64,000 nt of DNA from positions 62,001 through 126,000 of the forward strand of contig NZ_QGNX01000004.1 in NCBI RefSeq assembly GCF_003265325.1, written 5' to 3'. Numbering within the stretch: the stretch's first letter is position 1; each line of letters begins with the position of its first letter. This document shows positions 1 through 8,337 of this stretch, piece by piece. Source of the stretch: Oceanibium sediminis. GTDB taxonomy: Bacteria > Pseudomonadota > Alphaproteobacteria > Rhodobacterales > Rhodobacteraceae. A model generated the notes under the pieces. The model was not told the origin of the DNA and did not search any database. It saw nothing but the letters and a program-made list of their open reading frames with translations. A program made the translations under genes and the position numbers.

Positions 1-155
1 TGGGTCCGCTGCAGGGTCTTTAGTCCCGGCAGGCGGGCATGACAACCAATCCCACACGGGCGCAGGGACGTATCCCCTCACGCAGTCTTGTGCCTCGGGT
101 CGCGGATCCCCCATTGCACCCGGTGCCCCAGGGACTACAACGAAGGGAAATCACC

Positions 156-209
156 ATGGCCCTGAAACGAAAGCTGCGGGCGCACCACGCCCCGGAAGGT
201 TCACGATGA
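156..209 (+). other. possible 17-codon leader mini-ORF ahead of the DsbA-family gene
   Basis: A short frame begins with ATG at 156, preceded by a purine-rich GAAGGGA, and encodes a basic 17-residue peptide (MALKRKLRAHHAPEGSR). Its TGA at 207-209 overlaps the ATG of the next gene at 206 as ATGA, the usual geometry of translational coupling. The downstream gene also has its own GGAAGG seven bases before its ATG, so coupling is not required. It may be chance; I list it because the ribosome site and overlap occur together. Confidence 0.22.
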
Positions 210-868
210 CCACCACCCTCGACATCATCTCTGACCCGATCTGCCCCTGGTGCTATATCGGCAAGTCCCGCCTGGACGCGGCGCTGGCGCAGCGCCCCGA
301 CCACCCGTTCCTGATCCGTTGGCGTCCGTTCCAGTTGAACCCCGACATGCCCGCAGAAGGCATGGAGCGCGCGGCCTACCTGGAACAGAAATTCGGTGGC
401 CCCGAGGGGGCCGAGCGGGTCTATCGCCAGATCGAACAGGTGGCGAGGGACGACGGGCTCGACCTCGATTTCGCCGGGATCGCGCGCACGCCGAACACCA
501 TCGATGCGCATCGCCTGCTGCGCTGGGCCGCGATCGAGGGGCGCCAGTCCCTTGTCGCCAATCAGTTGTTTCATAGGTATTTTCAGAAGGGTGAGGATAT
601 CTCGGACCATGCGGTGCTGGTGGATATCGCGCGCACCGTGGACATGGACGCCGAGGCGACAGCGCGCCTTCTGGCGGGCGACGCGGACCTTGCCGAAACC
701 CAGGCCGAGGATCGCCAGGTCCGCGAGATGGGCGTGACCGGCGTTCCCACCTTCCTGATCGGCGGCAAATACGTCGTCACCGGTGCGCAGGAGACCGAGA
801 CCTGGCTTCGCATCATCGACGAGATTGTACAGAAGACGGCCGACCTTGCCGCCGCGAAGCGGGGGTGA
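206..868 (+). CDS. DsbA-family oxidoreductase (FrnE-like)
   Basis: A 220-residue cytoplasmic thioredoxin-fold protein of the DsbA/FrnE group, which rearranges or forms disulfides and in some bacteria contributes to oxidative-stress tolerance. The active-site CPWC motif is at residues 13-16, directly after the first beta strand, and the cis-proline loop VPT is near residue 181. Between them is the helical insertion typical of DsbA relatives. There is no signal peptide, which separates it from periplasmic DsbA. The length is normal for the family. The start is supported by GGAAGG seven bases upstream. The natural substrate cannot be told from sequence; some relatives act as 2-hydroxychromene-2-carboxylate isomerases, but those lack the CXXC pair seen here. 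Confidence 0.93.
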   Translation: MTTTLDIISDPICPWCYIGKSRLDAALAQRPDHPFLIRWRPFQLNPDMPAEGMERAAYLEQKFGGPEGAERVYRQIEQVARDDGLDLDFAGIARTPNTIDAHRLLRWAAIEGRQSLVANQLFHRYFQKGEDISDHAVLVDIARTVDMDAEATARLLAGDADLAETQAEDRQVREMGVTGVPTFLIGGKYVVTGAQETETWLRIIDEIVQKTADLAAAKRG

Positions 869-945
869 GGCTGGTAAAGTCCGTTCACAAATTGTCCACG
901 AAGTGATGGGAATCTTCGGGGCGTCGTCGTCGCCCAAGGTTGCCG

Positions 946-1165
946 ATGAAGACACCCCTTGCCCGTGGTTCTGCTGCTCGCCGCCTGCTCTACCCCGCCT
1001 GAGCACCCGAAGGCGGGTGTCACCCGCGCCACGGCGCCGCTTGCCTGCGAAATGCCCCGTGCCGGGGCCTGACCGACCCCAGCGCCACCGGCAAGCCTCG
1101 GGGATGCCCGGCATTACCGCCGCGCGATGCAGGGCGCCTTCTCAGGGCTTCTCGGCCTGCTGTGA
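946..1165 (+). pseudogene. possible broken small lipoprotein gene
   Basis: The 373 bases between the DsbA-family gene and the next gene contain a degraded-looking coding frame. From TTG 959 the frame reads LPVVLLLAACSTPP, a convincing lipoprotein signal with lipobox LAAC, and ends at TGA 1070-1072. The same frame continues past that stop with good GC3 to a second TGA at 1163-1165, reading near its end ARHYRRAMQGAFSGLLGLL. An ATG at 946 followed by Lys-Thr-Pro is one base out of frame. The simplest reading is a lipoprotein gene broken by a frameshift and a stop. A 37-residue intact peptide from TTG 959 is the alternative. I recognise no family. Confidence 0.3.
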
Positions 1166-1175
1166 TCCGCCGGTC

Positions 1176-1214
1176 ATCCTGACCCCGCGCAGCATTGGCG
1201 CGGGGCTTCAGGAT
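1176..1214. terminator. long imperfect inverted repeat, convergent intergenic stem-loop
   Basis: ATCCTGACCCCGCGC pairs with GCGCGGGGCTTCAGGAT across a six-base loop, with only a two-base bulge. It lies where the plus-strand broken frame and the minus-strand gene at 1242-1460 converge, so a two-way terminator is likely. There is no U-run on either side, so it is not a textbook intrinsic terminator. Confidence 0.4.
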
Positions 1215-1241
1215 CTGAGGGTACTGGGCGGCTATTTGGCC

Positions 1242-1460
1242 CTAGTCCTCGGCCGGGGTGACCTCGATGGTGGGGACGGTCACGGTGGTCTCTCCGACTT
1301 CGGCGTCGCCGGTTTCCACCTTGAACTCGGGGGCCTGACCGCCTTCCACGCTGACATCGACGTCGGGCAAGGTGCCCTCTTCGGTCTGTTCCACGTCAAG
1401 TAAGAAGAAGCCGGCAGCAATCAGAACGACTGCGGCAGCGACAGCAATAATCTTTCCCAT
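1242..1460 (-). CDS. small single-anchor hypothetical protein
   Basis: A 72-residue protein of unknown function. Residues 1-20 (Met-Gly-Lys-Ile-Ile followed by Ala/Val/Leu residues) form an uncleaved membrane anchor or signal segment. The rest is a short acidic tail rich in Glu, Asp, Val and Thr that would lie in the periplasm. The start at 1460 is decided by a near-perfect AGGAGG seven bases upstream; a longer frame extends further but has no such site. It is downstream of mfd on the same strand, with an 82-base gap. No enzymatic motif is visible and no function can be assigned. Confidence 0.75.
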   Translation of the reverse strand: MGKIIAVAAAVVLIAAGFFLLDVEQTEEGTLPDVDVSVEGGQAPEFKVETGDAEVGETTVTVPTIEVTPAED

Positions 1461-1542
1461 GATAGTCCTCCTGCGCCAGGGCCCGCGGGGTGTCGCGCGG
1501 CCTATGATTGGAAAACCATCCGATGGGGCGTTCGGTTCCGGT

Positions 1543-4500
1543 TTATTTCGCGGTATTGCGCGTGGCCAGGTCCGAGGCGATGGCGAACGCGCCCTTGATC
1601 TTGTCACTGTCGCGCTTCCAGTCGCGGCGCACGATGACCTTGTTGTCCCGTACTTTCGCCAGGCCCTTCTGCTCCTCGAGGAAGGCGACCAGCCCGGCGG
1701 GGTTGGCGAACTTGTCGTTGTGGAACTGGATCACGGCGCCCTTCGGCCCGCCATCCAGCTTCGCGATCCCGGCCTGCTTGCACTTGGCCTTGATGCGCAC
1801 GACGTTCAGCAGCGTATTGATTTCCTTTGGAAGTTTTCCGAAGCGATCGATCAGTTCGGCGGCGAAGCCCTCAAGCTCCACCTTGGTGCTCAGACCCGAC
1901 AGGCGGCGGTACAGGCCAAGGCGCACGTCCAGGTCCGGCACGTAGGTGTCCGGGATCAGCACCGGCACGCCAAGGCTGATCTGTGGTGCCCAGCCCTCGT
2001 CCGCCTCGCTCAGGCCTTCCATCGCGCCAGACTTCATCTTGGCGATCGCCTCTTCCAGCATGTCCTGGTACAGCTCGAAGCCCACCTCGCGCACCTGGCC
2101 CGACTGCTCGTCGCCCAGCAGGTTGCCCGCGCCGCGAATGTCCAGGTCCTGGCTGGCCAGCGTGAACCCCGCGCCGAGGCTGTCCAGCGAGCCGAGCACG
2201 CGCAGCCGTTTTTCCGCCGCCGGGGTCAGCTTGGTGCGCGGCGCGGTCGTGAAATACGCATAGGCCCTGATCTTCGAGCGCCCGACGCGGCCCCGGATCT
2301 GGTAGAGCTGGCTCAGCCCGAACATGTCCGCGCGGTGCACGATCAGCGTGTTCGCGCTGGGAATGTCGAGGCCGGATTCCACGATCGTCGTGGCCAGCAG
2401 CACGTCGTACTGCCCGTCGTAGAAAGCATTCATCCGCTTGTCGAGCTCACCCGCCGCCATCTGGCCGTGGGCGACAAGGAAGCTGACCTCCGGCACCTGT
2501 TCGCGCAGGAACGCCTCCATCTCGGCCACGTCGGAGATGCGCGGCACGACGAAGAAGGACTGCCCGCCGCGATAATGCTCGCGCAGCAGCGCCTCGCGCA
2601 CGGTGACGGCGTCGAAGGTAATGACATAGGTGCGGATCGCCAGCCGGTCGATGGGCGGCGTGCCGATCAGGCTGAGGTCGCGCACCCCGGTCAGCGCCAG
2701 TTGCAGCGTACGCGGGATCGGCGTGGCGGTCAGCGTCATCACATGCACTTCCGAGCGCAAATGCTTCAGCCGTTCCTTGTGGCCGACACCGAACTTTTGT
2801 TCCTCATCGATGATGACAAGGCCGAGAGAGGCGAACTTGACCTGTTGGGCCAGGATCGCATGGGTGCCGACGACGATTTCCACTGTGCCTTCGGCAAGCC
2901 CTTTCCGCGTCTCGGCGGCTTCACGGGCGCTGACGAAGCGGGACAGCTGGCGCACCTTGATGGGCATGCCCCGGAAGCGCTCGGCAAAGGCCTGGGCGTG
3001 CTGGCGGGCCAGCAGCGTGGTGGGCGCGACCACGGCCACCTGCTGGCCGGACATCGCGGCCACGAAGGCGGCGCGCAGGGCGACTTCCGTCTTGCCGAAG
3101 CCCACGTCGCCGCAGATCAGCCGGTCCATCGGGCGGCCCGCGGACAGGTCGTCCAGCACGTCGCCGATGGCGTTCAGCTGGTCGTCGGTTTCCTGGTAGG
3201 GGAAGCGCGCGCAGAACTGGTCCCACAGCTCGTCCGGGGGCGTCAGCACGGGCGCGGTGCGCAGCGCGCGCTCGGCGGCGATGCGGATCAGCCTGTCCGC
3301 CATCTCCCGGATGCGTTCCTTCAGCTTGGCCTTCTTGGCCTGCCACGCGCCCCCGCCCAAACGGTCGAGCAAGCCCTCTTCATGGCCATAGCGGCTGAGG
3401 AGTTCGATGTTTTCCACCGGCAGGAACAGCCGGTCACCCCCGGCGTATTCCAGCGCGATACATTCATGGGGCGCGCCCATGGCCGTCACGGTTTCCAGCC
3501 CCGTGTAACGCCCGACGCCGTGCTCAAGATGTACGATCAGGTCACCCGGGCTCAGCGCGTTGGCTTCCGTGAGGTAGTTTTCGGCCCGGCGCTTGCGGCG
3601 CGGCGCGCGGATCAGCCGGTCCCCGAGCACGTCCTGCTCGGTGATCACGGTCAGGCCCGGCGCCTCGAACCCCGATTCAAGGGCCATCACGGCCAGGTAC
3701 AGCCCGCCCGTCTTTTCCGGCACGTCGCGAATGTCGTCGATGGGGCTGGCGTCGGTGATATCCGCGTCTTCCAGCATGGTGCCCATGCGTTGGCGCGCGC
3801 CCTCGGAATAGGTGGCGAGCACCACGTTGGATACCGCGCGCCGCGCGCGGATGTGATCGGCCAGCGCCCCGAACAGGCTGACCTGCTCCTGCTGGCGTTC
3901 CGGCGCGAAGGAGCGGCCCAGCCGCCCGCCCGCGTCCAGCACGCCAAGCCCGACGGGTTGGGGCAGCACCGAAAGCTGGCGCACGCCGTGCCCGTCAAGC
4001 GCCTGGTTCCACGTGGTTTCGTCGAGGTAGAGCAGCCCGGGGGGCACGGGCTTGTAGACGGTGCCGTGCCGCCCCTTGTCCTTCAGCGCCTCGCGCCGCG
4101 CGTCGTATTGATCCGCGATGCTTTCCCAGCGGGCGATGCGCGCGCTCTCGAGCTGGTCGTCCAGGAACACCGGCGCGTCCGGAAGGTAATCGAACAGCGT
4201 GTCCATGCGTTCATGGAAGAACGGGGCCCAATGCTCCATGCCCTGGTGTTTGCGTCCGACGCTGACCGCCTCGTACAGCGGGTCGTCGGTGCCCGCGGCG
4301 CCGAACTCGATGCGGTAGTTCTGGCGGAACCGCTGGATCGAGGCGGTGTCGAGGATGATCTCGGACGCGGGCGCAAGGTCCAGCCGGTCAAGACTGCGCG
4401 CGCTGCGCTGGGTGGCCGGGTCGAACTGACGGATGCCGTCCAGCACGTCCCCGAACAGGTCGAGGCGCACGGGCTGCTCCGCCCCGGGCGGGAACAGGTC

Positions 4501-4986
4501 GATAAGCCCGCCGCGCACCGCGAAGTCACCCGGCTCCGTCACCGTGGGGGCCTGCGCATAGCCCATACGCGCCAGGTAGCTGCGCAACGCATCCACATTG
4601 ATCTGCGTTCCGACCCGCGCGGAAAAGCGCGATGCGCCCAACGTGTCGCGCGCCGGCACGCGTTGCGTCGCTGCGGCCAGCGTGGTCAGGATGGCGATGG
4701 GTCCCTTCAGCCCGCCCGCCAGTGCCGCCAGCACCGACATGCGCGCCGCCGAAACTTCGGCCGCGGGGGAAATCCGGTCATAGGGCAGGCAATCCCAGGC
4801 CGGGAACACCAGGATCGGCAGGTCCGGCGCAAAAAAGCCCAGGGCCGCGCGCATCACTTCCAGCCGGGCGCCATCGCGCGCGACATGGATGACCGGCCCC
4901 TCCGCCAGCTGGGCCAGGCGGGCGGCGTCGAACCCCTCGGGGGCGCCGCTGAGGATCGTGCGGTCAGGTGACTTCATACGCGACAT
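1543..4986 (-). CDS. mfd: transcription-repair coupling factor Mfd
   Basis: Mfd recognises RNA polymerase stalled at DNA damage, pushes it off with its translocase and recruits UvrA for nucleotide excision repair. The 1147-residue product has the UvrB-like N-terminal module, the RNA-polymerase interaction region around the 'ALEYAGGDRLFLPVEN' stretch, and RecG-like helicase motifs including Walker A GDVGFGKTE and a DEEQ box (IIDEEQKFG). The C-terminal domain is present. Length matches the family. The ATG at 4986 has a weak AGG upstream; the ATG at 4977 is an equally plausible start, and a TTG at 5022 is less likely. UvrA, its partner, is encoded at 34-37 kb. Confidence 0.97.
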   Translation of the reverse strand: MSRMKSPDRTILSGAPEGFDAARLAQLAEGPVIHVARDGARLEVMRAALGFFAPDLPILVFPAWDCLPYDRISPAAEVSAARMSVLAALAGGLKGPIAILTTLAAATQRVPARDTLGASRFSARVGTQINVDALRSYLARMGYAQAPTVTEPGDFAVRGGLIDLFPPGAEQPVRLDLFGDVLDGIRQFDPATQRSARSLDRLDLAPASEIILDTASIQRFRQNYRIEFGAAGTDDPLYEAVSVGRKHQGMEHWAPFFHERMDTLFDYLPDAPVFLDDQLESARIARWESIADQYDARREALKDKGRHGTVYKPVPPGLLYLDETTWNQALDGHGVRQLSVLPQPVGLGVLDAGGRLGRSFAPERQQEQVSLFGALADHIRARRAVSNVVLATYSEGARQRMGTMLEDADITDASPIDDIRDVPEKTGGLYLAVMALESGFEAPGLTVITEQDVLGDRLIRAPRRKRRAENYLTEANALSPGDLIVHLEHGVGRYTGLETVTAMGAPHECIALEYAGGDRLFLPVENIELLSRYGHEEGLLDRLGGGAWQAKKAKLKERIREMADRLIRIAAERALRTAPVLTPPDELWDQFCARFPYQETDDQLNAIGDVLDDLSAGRPMDRLICGDVGFGKTEVALRAAFVAAMSGQQVAVVAPTTLLARQHAQAFAERFRGMPIKVRQLSRFVSAREAAETRKGLAEGTVEIVVGTHAILAQQVKFASLGLVIIDEEQKFGVGHKERLKHLRSEVHVMTLTATPIPRTLQLALTGVRDLSLIGTPPIDRLAIRTYVITFDAVTVREALLREHYRGGQSFFVVPRISDVAEMEAFLREQVPEVSFLVAHGQMAAGELDKRMNAFYDGQYDVLLATTIVESGLDIPSANTLIVHRADMFGLSQLYQIRGRVGRSKIRAYAYFTTAPRTKLTPAAEKRLRVLGSLDSLGAGFTLASQDLDIRGAGNLLGDEQSGQVREVGFELYQDMLEEAIAKMKSGAMEGLSEADEGWAPQISLGVPVLIPDTYVPDLDVRLGLYRRLSGLSTKVELEGFAAELIDRFGKLPKEINTLLNVVRIKAKCKQAGIAKLDGGPKGAVIQFHNDKFANPAGLVAFLEEQKGLAKVRDNKVIVRRDWKRDSDKIKGAFAIASDLATRNTAK

Positions 4987-5040
4987 GCAGCGCGACCTAT
5001 CCCGCCATGCGAAAGGGTTCAAGATAGAAGCAGCCCATGC

Positions 5041-5571
5041 TCAGAACGCCCAGATGGTAATGTTCCTGTAGGCTTCGAAAATCGCGAGGATCACCGCCAT
5101 GCTCACCCCGAGCAACCCGATCAGCTGGTTGACGAGGCGCATACGCTTCACCTTGAGCAGCAGGGCATCGCCCCGCAGGTCAGCGCGCCGGATGGCGAGC
5201 GCGCCGCGCACTGTCACCACGTAGATGACCGTCAGCGGCAGGAACAGCGTTAGCATCGCGCGGGCGAATTCCAGGTCGCCCAGCGTGGCCAACGTCAGAA
5301 GGACCGAGTTCAGGAAGGCACTGACGCCCACCATGATGGCCCCGAACCGTGCGGTATAGGTGGTGAAGCGGAACACCTGCGCCTGGATCAGCGCCTCGGT
5401 CGCGCGGTGCCAGGGGCCATCCTCGGTCTTTTCCCGCTGGGCTTCGGACACCATGTCGAAAGGCACGCCCATGGTGAAATGGCTGGCCATCGACCAGGCG
5501 ACAACATGCATGATCCAGAACCACAGCGTCCAGAAGCTGTCGCGATCCATCAGTTCGAAAAGAAGATCCAA
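5041..5571 (-). CDS. conserved membrane protein of Rhodobacterales
   Basis: A roughly 176-residue integral membrane protein with four predicted helices, beginning with LDLLFELMDRDSFWTLWFW. I recall relatives in Rhodobacterales database records labelled 'component of SufBCD complex'; I know of no experimental basis for that name, and this gene is 7 kb from the suf operon. The start is uncertain. TTG at 5571 has GGTCAGG upstream and matches my recollection of where homologues begin, while the first ATG at 5550 has no ribosome site. It lies upstream of mfd on the same strand and is divergent from hemB. No catalytic residues are evident. Confidence 0.75.
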   Translation of the reverse strand: MDLLFELMDRDSFWTLWFWIMHVVAWSMASHFTMGVPFDMVSEAQREKTEDGPWHRATEALIQAQVFRFTTYTARFGAIMVGVSAFLNSVLLTLATLGDLEFARAMLTLFLPLTVIYVVTVRGALAIRRADLRGDALLLKVKRMRLVNQLIGLLGVSMAVILAIFEAYRNITIWAF

Positions 5572-5708
5572 GGTACCTGACCCGTAATGCCTGCCCCGTC
5601 CACCTAGCCGATCGGCGGGCGGATTCAAATGCTTCTGGCGGGGGAACTTGCCCACGCCAGCCCGGCGTGGCACAGAAGGGCATCTCAACCGTCAGGGATC
5701 CAACGATC

Positions 5709-6701
5709 ATGATACCGCTTTCCGCCCCCTTCCCGCTGAACCGCCCCCGCCGCCTGCGCCGGGAGGGCTGGATCCGGGAACTGGTGGCCGAGACCCGGCT
5801 GACACCGGAGGACCTGATTTGGCCGATGTTCGTCTGCGACGGCGACAACCAGCGCGCCCCGGTCGGTTCCATGCCCGGCGTGGACCGCCTGAGCGTCGAT
5901 TTGGCGGTCGAGGCCGCGCGCCAGGCAGCCGACCTTGGCATTCCCTGCGTCGCGCTATTCCCCTACACCGACGAGTCGAAAAAGACGCCGGAGGCCGAGG
6001 AAGCTTGGAACCCCGACAACCTGGTGAACACCGCCACCCGCGCGATCAAGGCCGCGGTGCCGGACCTTGGCGTGATGCTGGACGTGGCGCTGGACCCCTA
6101 CAACGCGGACGGTCACGACGGGCTGGTGCGTGACGGCGTCATCGTCAACGACGAATCCCTGATGGCGCTGGAAAAGCAGGCCCTGGCCCAGGCCGAGGCG
6201 GGTGCCGACATCCTTGGCCCCTCGGACATGATGGACGGGCGCGTCGGCGTGATCCGCCAGGCGCTGGAGTCCCATGACTTCCAGGACACGATAATCATGA
6301 GCTACGCGGCGAAATACGCCTCTGCCTTCTATGGCCCGTTCCGCGATGCGGTGGGCGCCACCGGTGCGCTGAAAGGCGACAAGAAGACCTACCAGATGGA
6401 CGCGCGCAATGCGTCCGAAGCGCTGCGCGAAGTCTCGATCGACCTGGCCGAGGGCGCGGACATGGTGATGGTGAAGCCCGGCCTGCCCTACCTGGACATC
6501 TGCACCTCCGTGAAGCGCGAGTTCGGCGTGCCGACCTTCGCCTACCAGGTGTCGGGCGAATACGCGATGATCGAGGCGGCCGCCGCCAACGGCTGGGTGG
6601 ATGGGGACAAGGTCGCCATGGAAAGCCTGGCCGCGTTCAAACGCGCGGGCTGTGACGGCATCCTGACCTATTTCGCGCCGCGCATCGCGCCGCTGCTCTA
6701 G
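5709..6701 (+). CDS. hemB: delta-aminolevulinic acid dehydratase (porphobilinogen synthase)
   Basis: Condenses two 5-aminolevulinate molecules to porphobilinogen, the second step of tetrapyrrole synthesis. The 330-residue protein has both Schiff-base lysines, K202 in SYAAKYAS and K256 in VMVKPGLPYLD. The metal-site segment reads DVALDPYNADGHDG, with Asp/Ala where zinc enzymes have cysteines, so this is the magnesium-type or zinc-independent form common in alphaproteobacteria. The start is placed at ATG 5709 (MIPLSAPFPLN) because homologues begin near this point; an upstream ATG at 5667 would add 14 unrelated residues. A perfect 7-bp inverted repeat (5652-5670) sits in the leader. It is convergent with the sulfotransferase gene. 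Confidence 0.97.
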   Translation: MIPLSAPFPLNRPRRLRREGWIRELVAETRLTPEDLIWPMFVCDGDNQRAPVGSMPGVDRLSVDLAVEAARQAADLGIPCVALFPYTDESKKTPEAEEAWNPDNLVNTATRAIKAAVPDLGVMLDVALDPYNADGHDGLVRDGVIVNDESLMALEKQALAQAEAGADILGPSDMMDGRVGVIRQALESHDFQDTIIMSYAAKYASAFYGPFRDAVGATGALKGDKKTYQMDARNASEALREVSIDLAEGADMVMVKPGLPYLDICTSVKREFGVPTFAYQVSGEYAMIEAAAANGWVDGDKVAMESLAAFKRAGCDGILTYFAPRIAPLL

Positions 6702-6713
6702 GCGGTTACTCCA

Positions 6714-6733
6714 GGCGGGCTCAATAGCCCGCC
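6714..6733. terminator. hairpin between convergent hemB and sulfotransferase genes
   Basis: GGCGGGCT-CAAT-AGCCCGCC is a perfect 8-bp GC-rich stem with a four-base loop. It starts 13 bases after the hemB stop and includes the stop codon of the opposing gene. It probably terminates both transcripts, although neither side has a U-run. Confidence 0.5.
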
Positions 6734-7515
6734 CAACTGTCAGGATCGTATCCGAACACCTTGAAATCCCGCGCATATAGCGCGCTGATCAGGGCCGCGT
6801 TCGCCGCATTCAAGACAGGCTCGCGCAGCTTGTGGGAGGCGTTCACCGGGCGGCTTGTGCGCGCGATCACCCAGTCCGGCGGAAAGCCCAGCGGCGACAG
6901 GATCTGCGCCAGCTGCGGGCCCATGTCCTCCTCCATGCGGATGACGCCGGTATAGGGCAGCTTATCCCACAGGATCACGCGCCACTGCTCTTCCCAGTGC
7001 TTGTTGCGCCGCCCCTCCGGCTCGGACTGCACGAAGGACAGGAAGGTGTCGAATGGCACCAGCTCGCCTTCGTCCGCGCCGGGCAGGCCCTTTGCCGCCG
7101 CATGGGCACGCAGCTTCGCCAGGACCCCGGCCCGGATCGAGCGTGGATACCCCGCGATCGCCCCGCCTTGCGCGAAATGCCCGTCGCGGAACTTGTCCCG
7201 CCAGGCCGATACCAGCCGCGCATAGGGGTTGCGCACGATGGTGTGCACCGCGAAATCCTGCGGCCGGCGCAGGAACCCCCAATACGCCCCGACCGGGGCC
7301 AGCGGCATCCGGCGCGCGACGTTCAGCACCCGGTAGCGCCCGTCCGACGGATCGCTCCGCCCCAGGTGCTGCCGGTACCCCTCTGCCAGCAGGTCGCGCA
7401 GGAAGCTTGAGCCGACCTTCGGGTTCAACACCAGCGCAAGCCCCCGCTCTGGCGCGAGCGCCAGGCGGAACGGGCTGAAATGTCGATCAAGGAGAACACG
7501 GGAAACGCTTTGCAT
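6721..7515 (-). CDS. sulfotransferase family 2 domain protein
   Basis: A 264-residue soluble protein of the PAPS-dependent sulfotransferase 2 family, which sulfates carbohydrates or other small acceptors. The nucleotide-binding segments are visible: the 5'-phosphosulfate loop NPKVGSSFLRDLL near residue 32 and the 3'-phosphate segment TIVRNPYARLVSAWRDKF near residue 93. The acceptor is unknown. There is no signal peptide. In this lineage such genes usually accompany surface polysaccharide genes, but none are adjacent here, so the gene stands alone between hemB and a lipoprotein gene. The start has only a weak upstream ribosome site. Confidence 0.85.
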   Translation of the reverse strand: MQSVSRVLLDRHFSPFRLALAPERGLALVLNPKVGSSFLRDLLAEGYRQHLGRSDPSDGRYRVLNVARRMPLAPVGAYWGFLRRPQDFAVHTIVRNPYARLVSAWRDKFRDGHFAQGGAIAGYPRSIRAGVLAKLRAHAAAKGLPGADEGELVPFDTFLSFVQSEPEGRRNKHWEEQWRVILWDKLPYTGVIRMEEDMGPQLAQILSPLGFPPDWVIARTSRPVNASHKLREPVLNAANAALISALYARDFKVFGYDPDSWAGY

Positions 7516-7668
7516 CCAATCCGGGTATCGTCCCTTCCCCGCTCAGGCAAGGGCACGGGTTGAAAGCAGCGTGACCTCGCTCATGAACTGGTGTAATTCT
7601 GTCTTCAGGACGCCGGCACTTCCAAGACCGGCACCAGAGGCACATAATACTAGGCAAGGAGGGCAGTC

Positions 7669-8226
7669 ATGTCCCTGACACGACGTACGTTCATGGTATC
7701 CGGGGCCCTCGGCGGCAGTGCTGCGCTTGCGGGATGCGGGCGCAACCAGCTCGCCACGGGCGCGGAACTGGACCAGAAGGTGGCTGCCAGCCGCGCACAG
7801 CTGTTCGACACGGTCCCCGGCACCCGCAGCCTGGCCGAGCGTTCTGCCGGGATGCTGATCGTACCGCAAATCATCAAGGGCGGCTTCATCCTGTCCGGCG
7901 CTTACGGCGAAGGCGCACTGCTGGTCGGGGATGCCGTTGTGGACTACATCTCGATGGCCGGGGCGGGCGTGGGCTTCCAGATCGGCGCGCAGAACTTCAG
8001 CCAGGCGCTGTTCTTCACCACCCCTGAGGCGCTGGCCGACTTCCGTCAGAGCGATGGCTGGGAAATCGGAGTGAACGCGGAAGTCGCGGTGTTCGACGGC
8101 GGCGCGGGCTACGGCGCCTCCACCAGCACGGTGCTGCGCCCGATCTACCAGGTGCTTTACGGCCAGCGCGGGCTGATCGTGGGCGCCAGCCTGGAAGGCG
8201 CGAAATACAACCGCCTGATCCGCTGA
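7669..8226 (+). CDS. SYLF/YSC84-type lipoprotein
   Basis: A 185-residue exported protein of the Ysc84/SYLF family, a lipid-binding domain found from bacteria to eukaryotes. The N-terminus SLTRRTFMVSGALGG has a twin-arginine-like motif followed by a lipobox LAGC at about residue 23, so it is probably a lipoprotein. The SYLF core shows GMLIVPQIIKGGFILSG, AGAGVGFQIGAQ and the final Gly-rich strands, with LEGAKYNRLI near the C-terminus. AAGGAGGG lies just upstream of the ATG. It is a single-gene unit. Bacterial members have no firmly settled role. Confidence 0.88.
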   Translation: MSLTRRTFMVSGALGGSAALAGCGRNQLATGAELDQKVAASRAQLFDTVPGTRSLAERSAGMLIVPQIIKGGFILSGAYGEGALLVGDAVVDYISMAGAGVGFQIGAQNFSQALFFTTPEALADFRQSDGWEIGVNAEVAVFDGGAGYGASTSTVLRPIYQVLYGQRGLIVGASLEGAKYNRLIR

Positions 8227-8337
8227 GGAGCATCGAAGCGGCTTTTCACCAGTTCGGCGCGAAACCGGTTTGCCCCTGCCCCGGCGGGCTGGTAGTTCAT
8301 TGCGCCTAGGCGGATTTCAACCAACCGGCGGGGGCGC

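Noticed and set aside
1-23. Possible last codons (GPLQGL then TAG) of an upstream plus-strand gene
   Set aside because: Only six codons are visible, too few to support a gene call.
1372-4971. A very long plus-strand open frame opposite mfd
   Set aside because: It is the antisense shadow of mfd, common in GC-rich DNA. Its translation is rich in Arg, Gln, His and Ala without family motifs, while the minus-strand frame has all Mfd motifs.
5664-5680. TGGCAC in the hemB leader, resembling the -24 element of a sigma-54 promoter
   Set aside because: The -12 position reads GGCA rather than TTGC at the needed spacing, so it does not make a sigma-54 promoter. It is part of a 7-bp inverted repeat instead.
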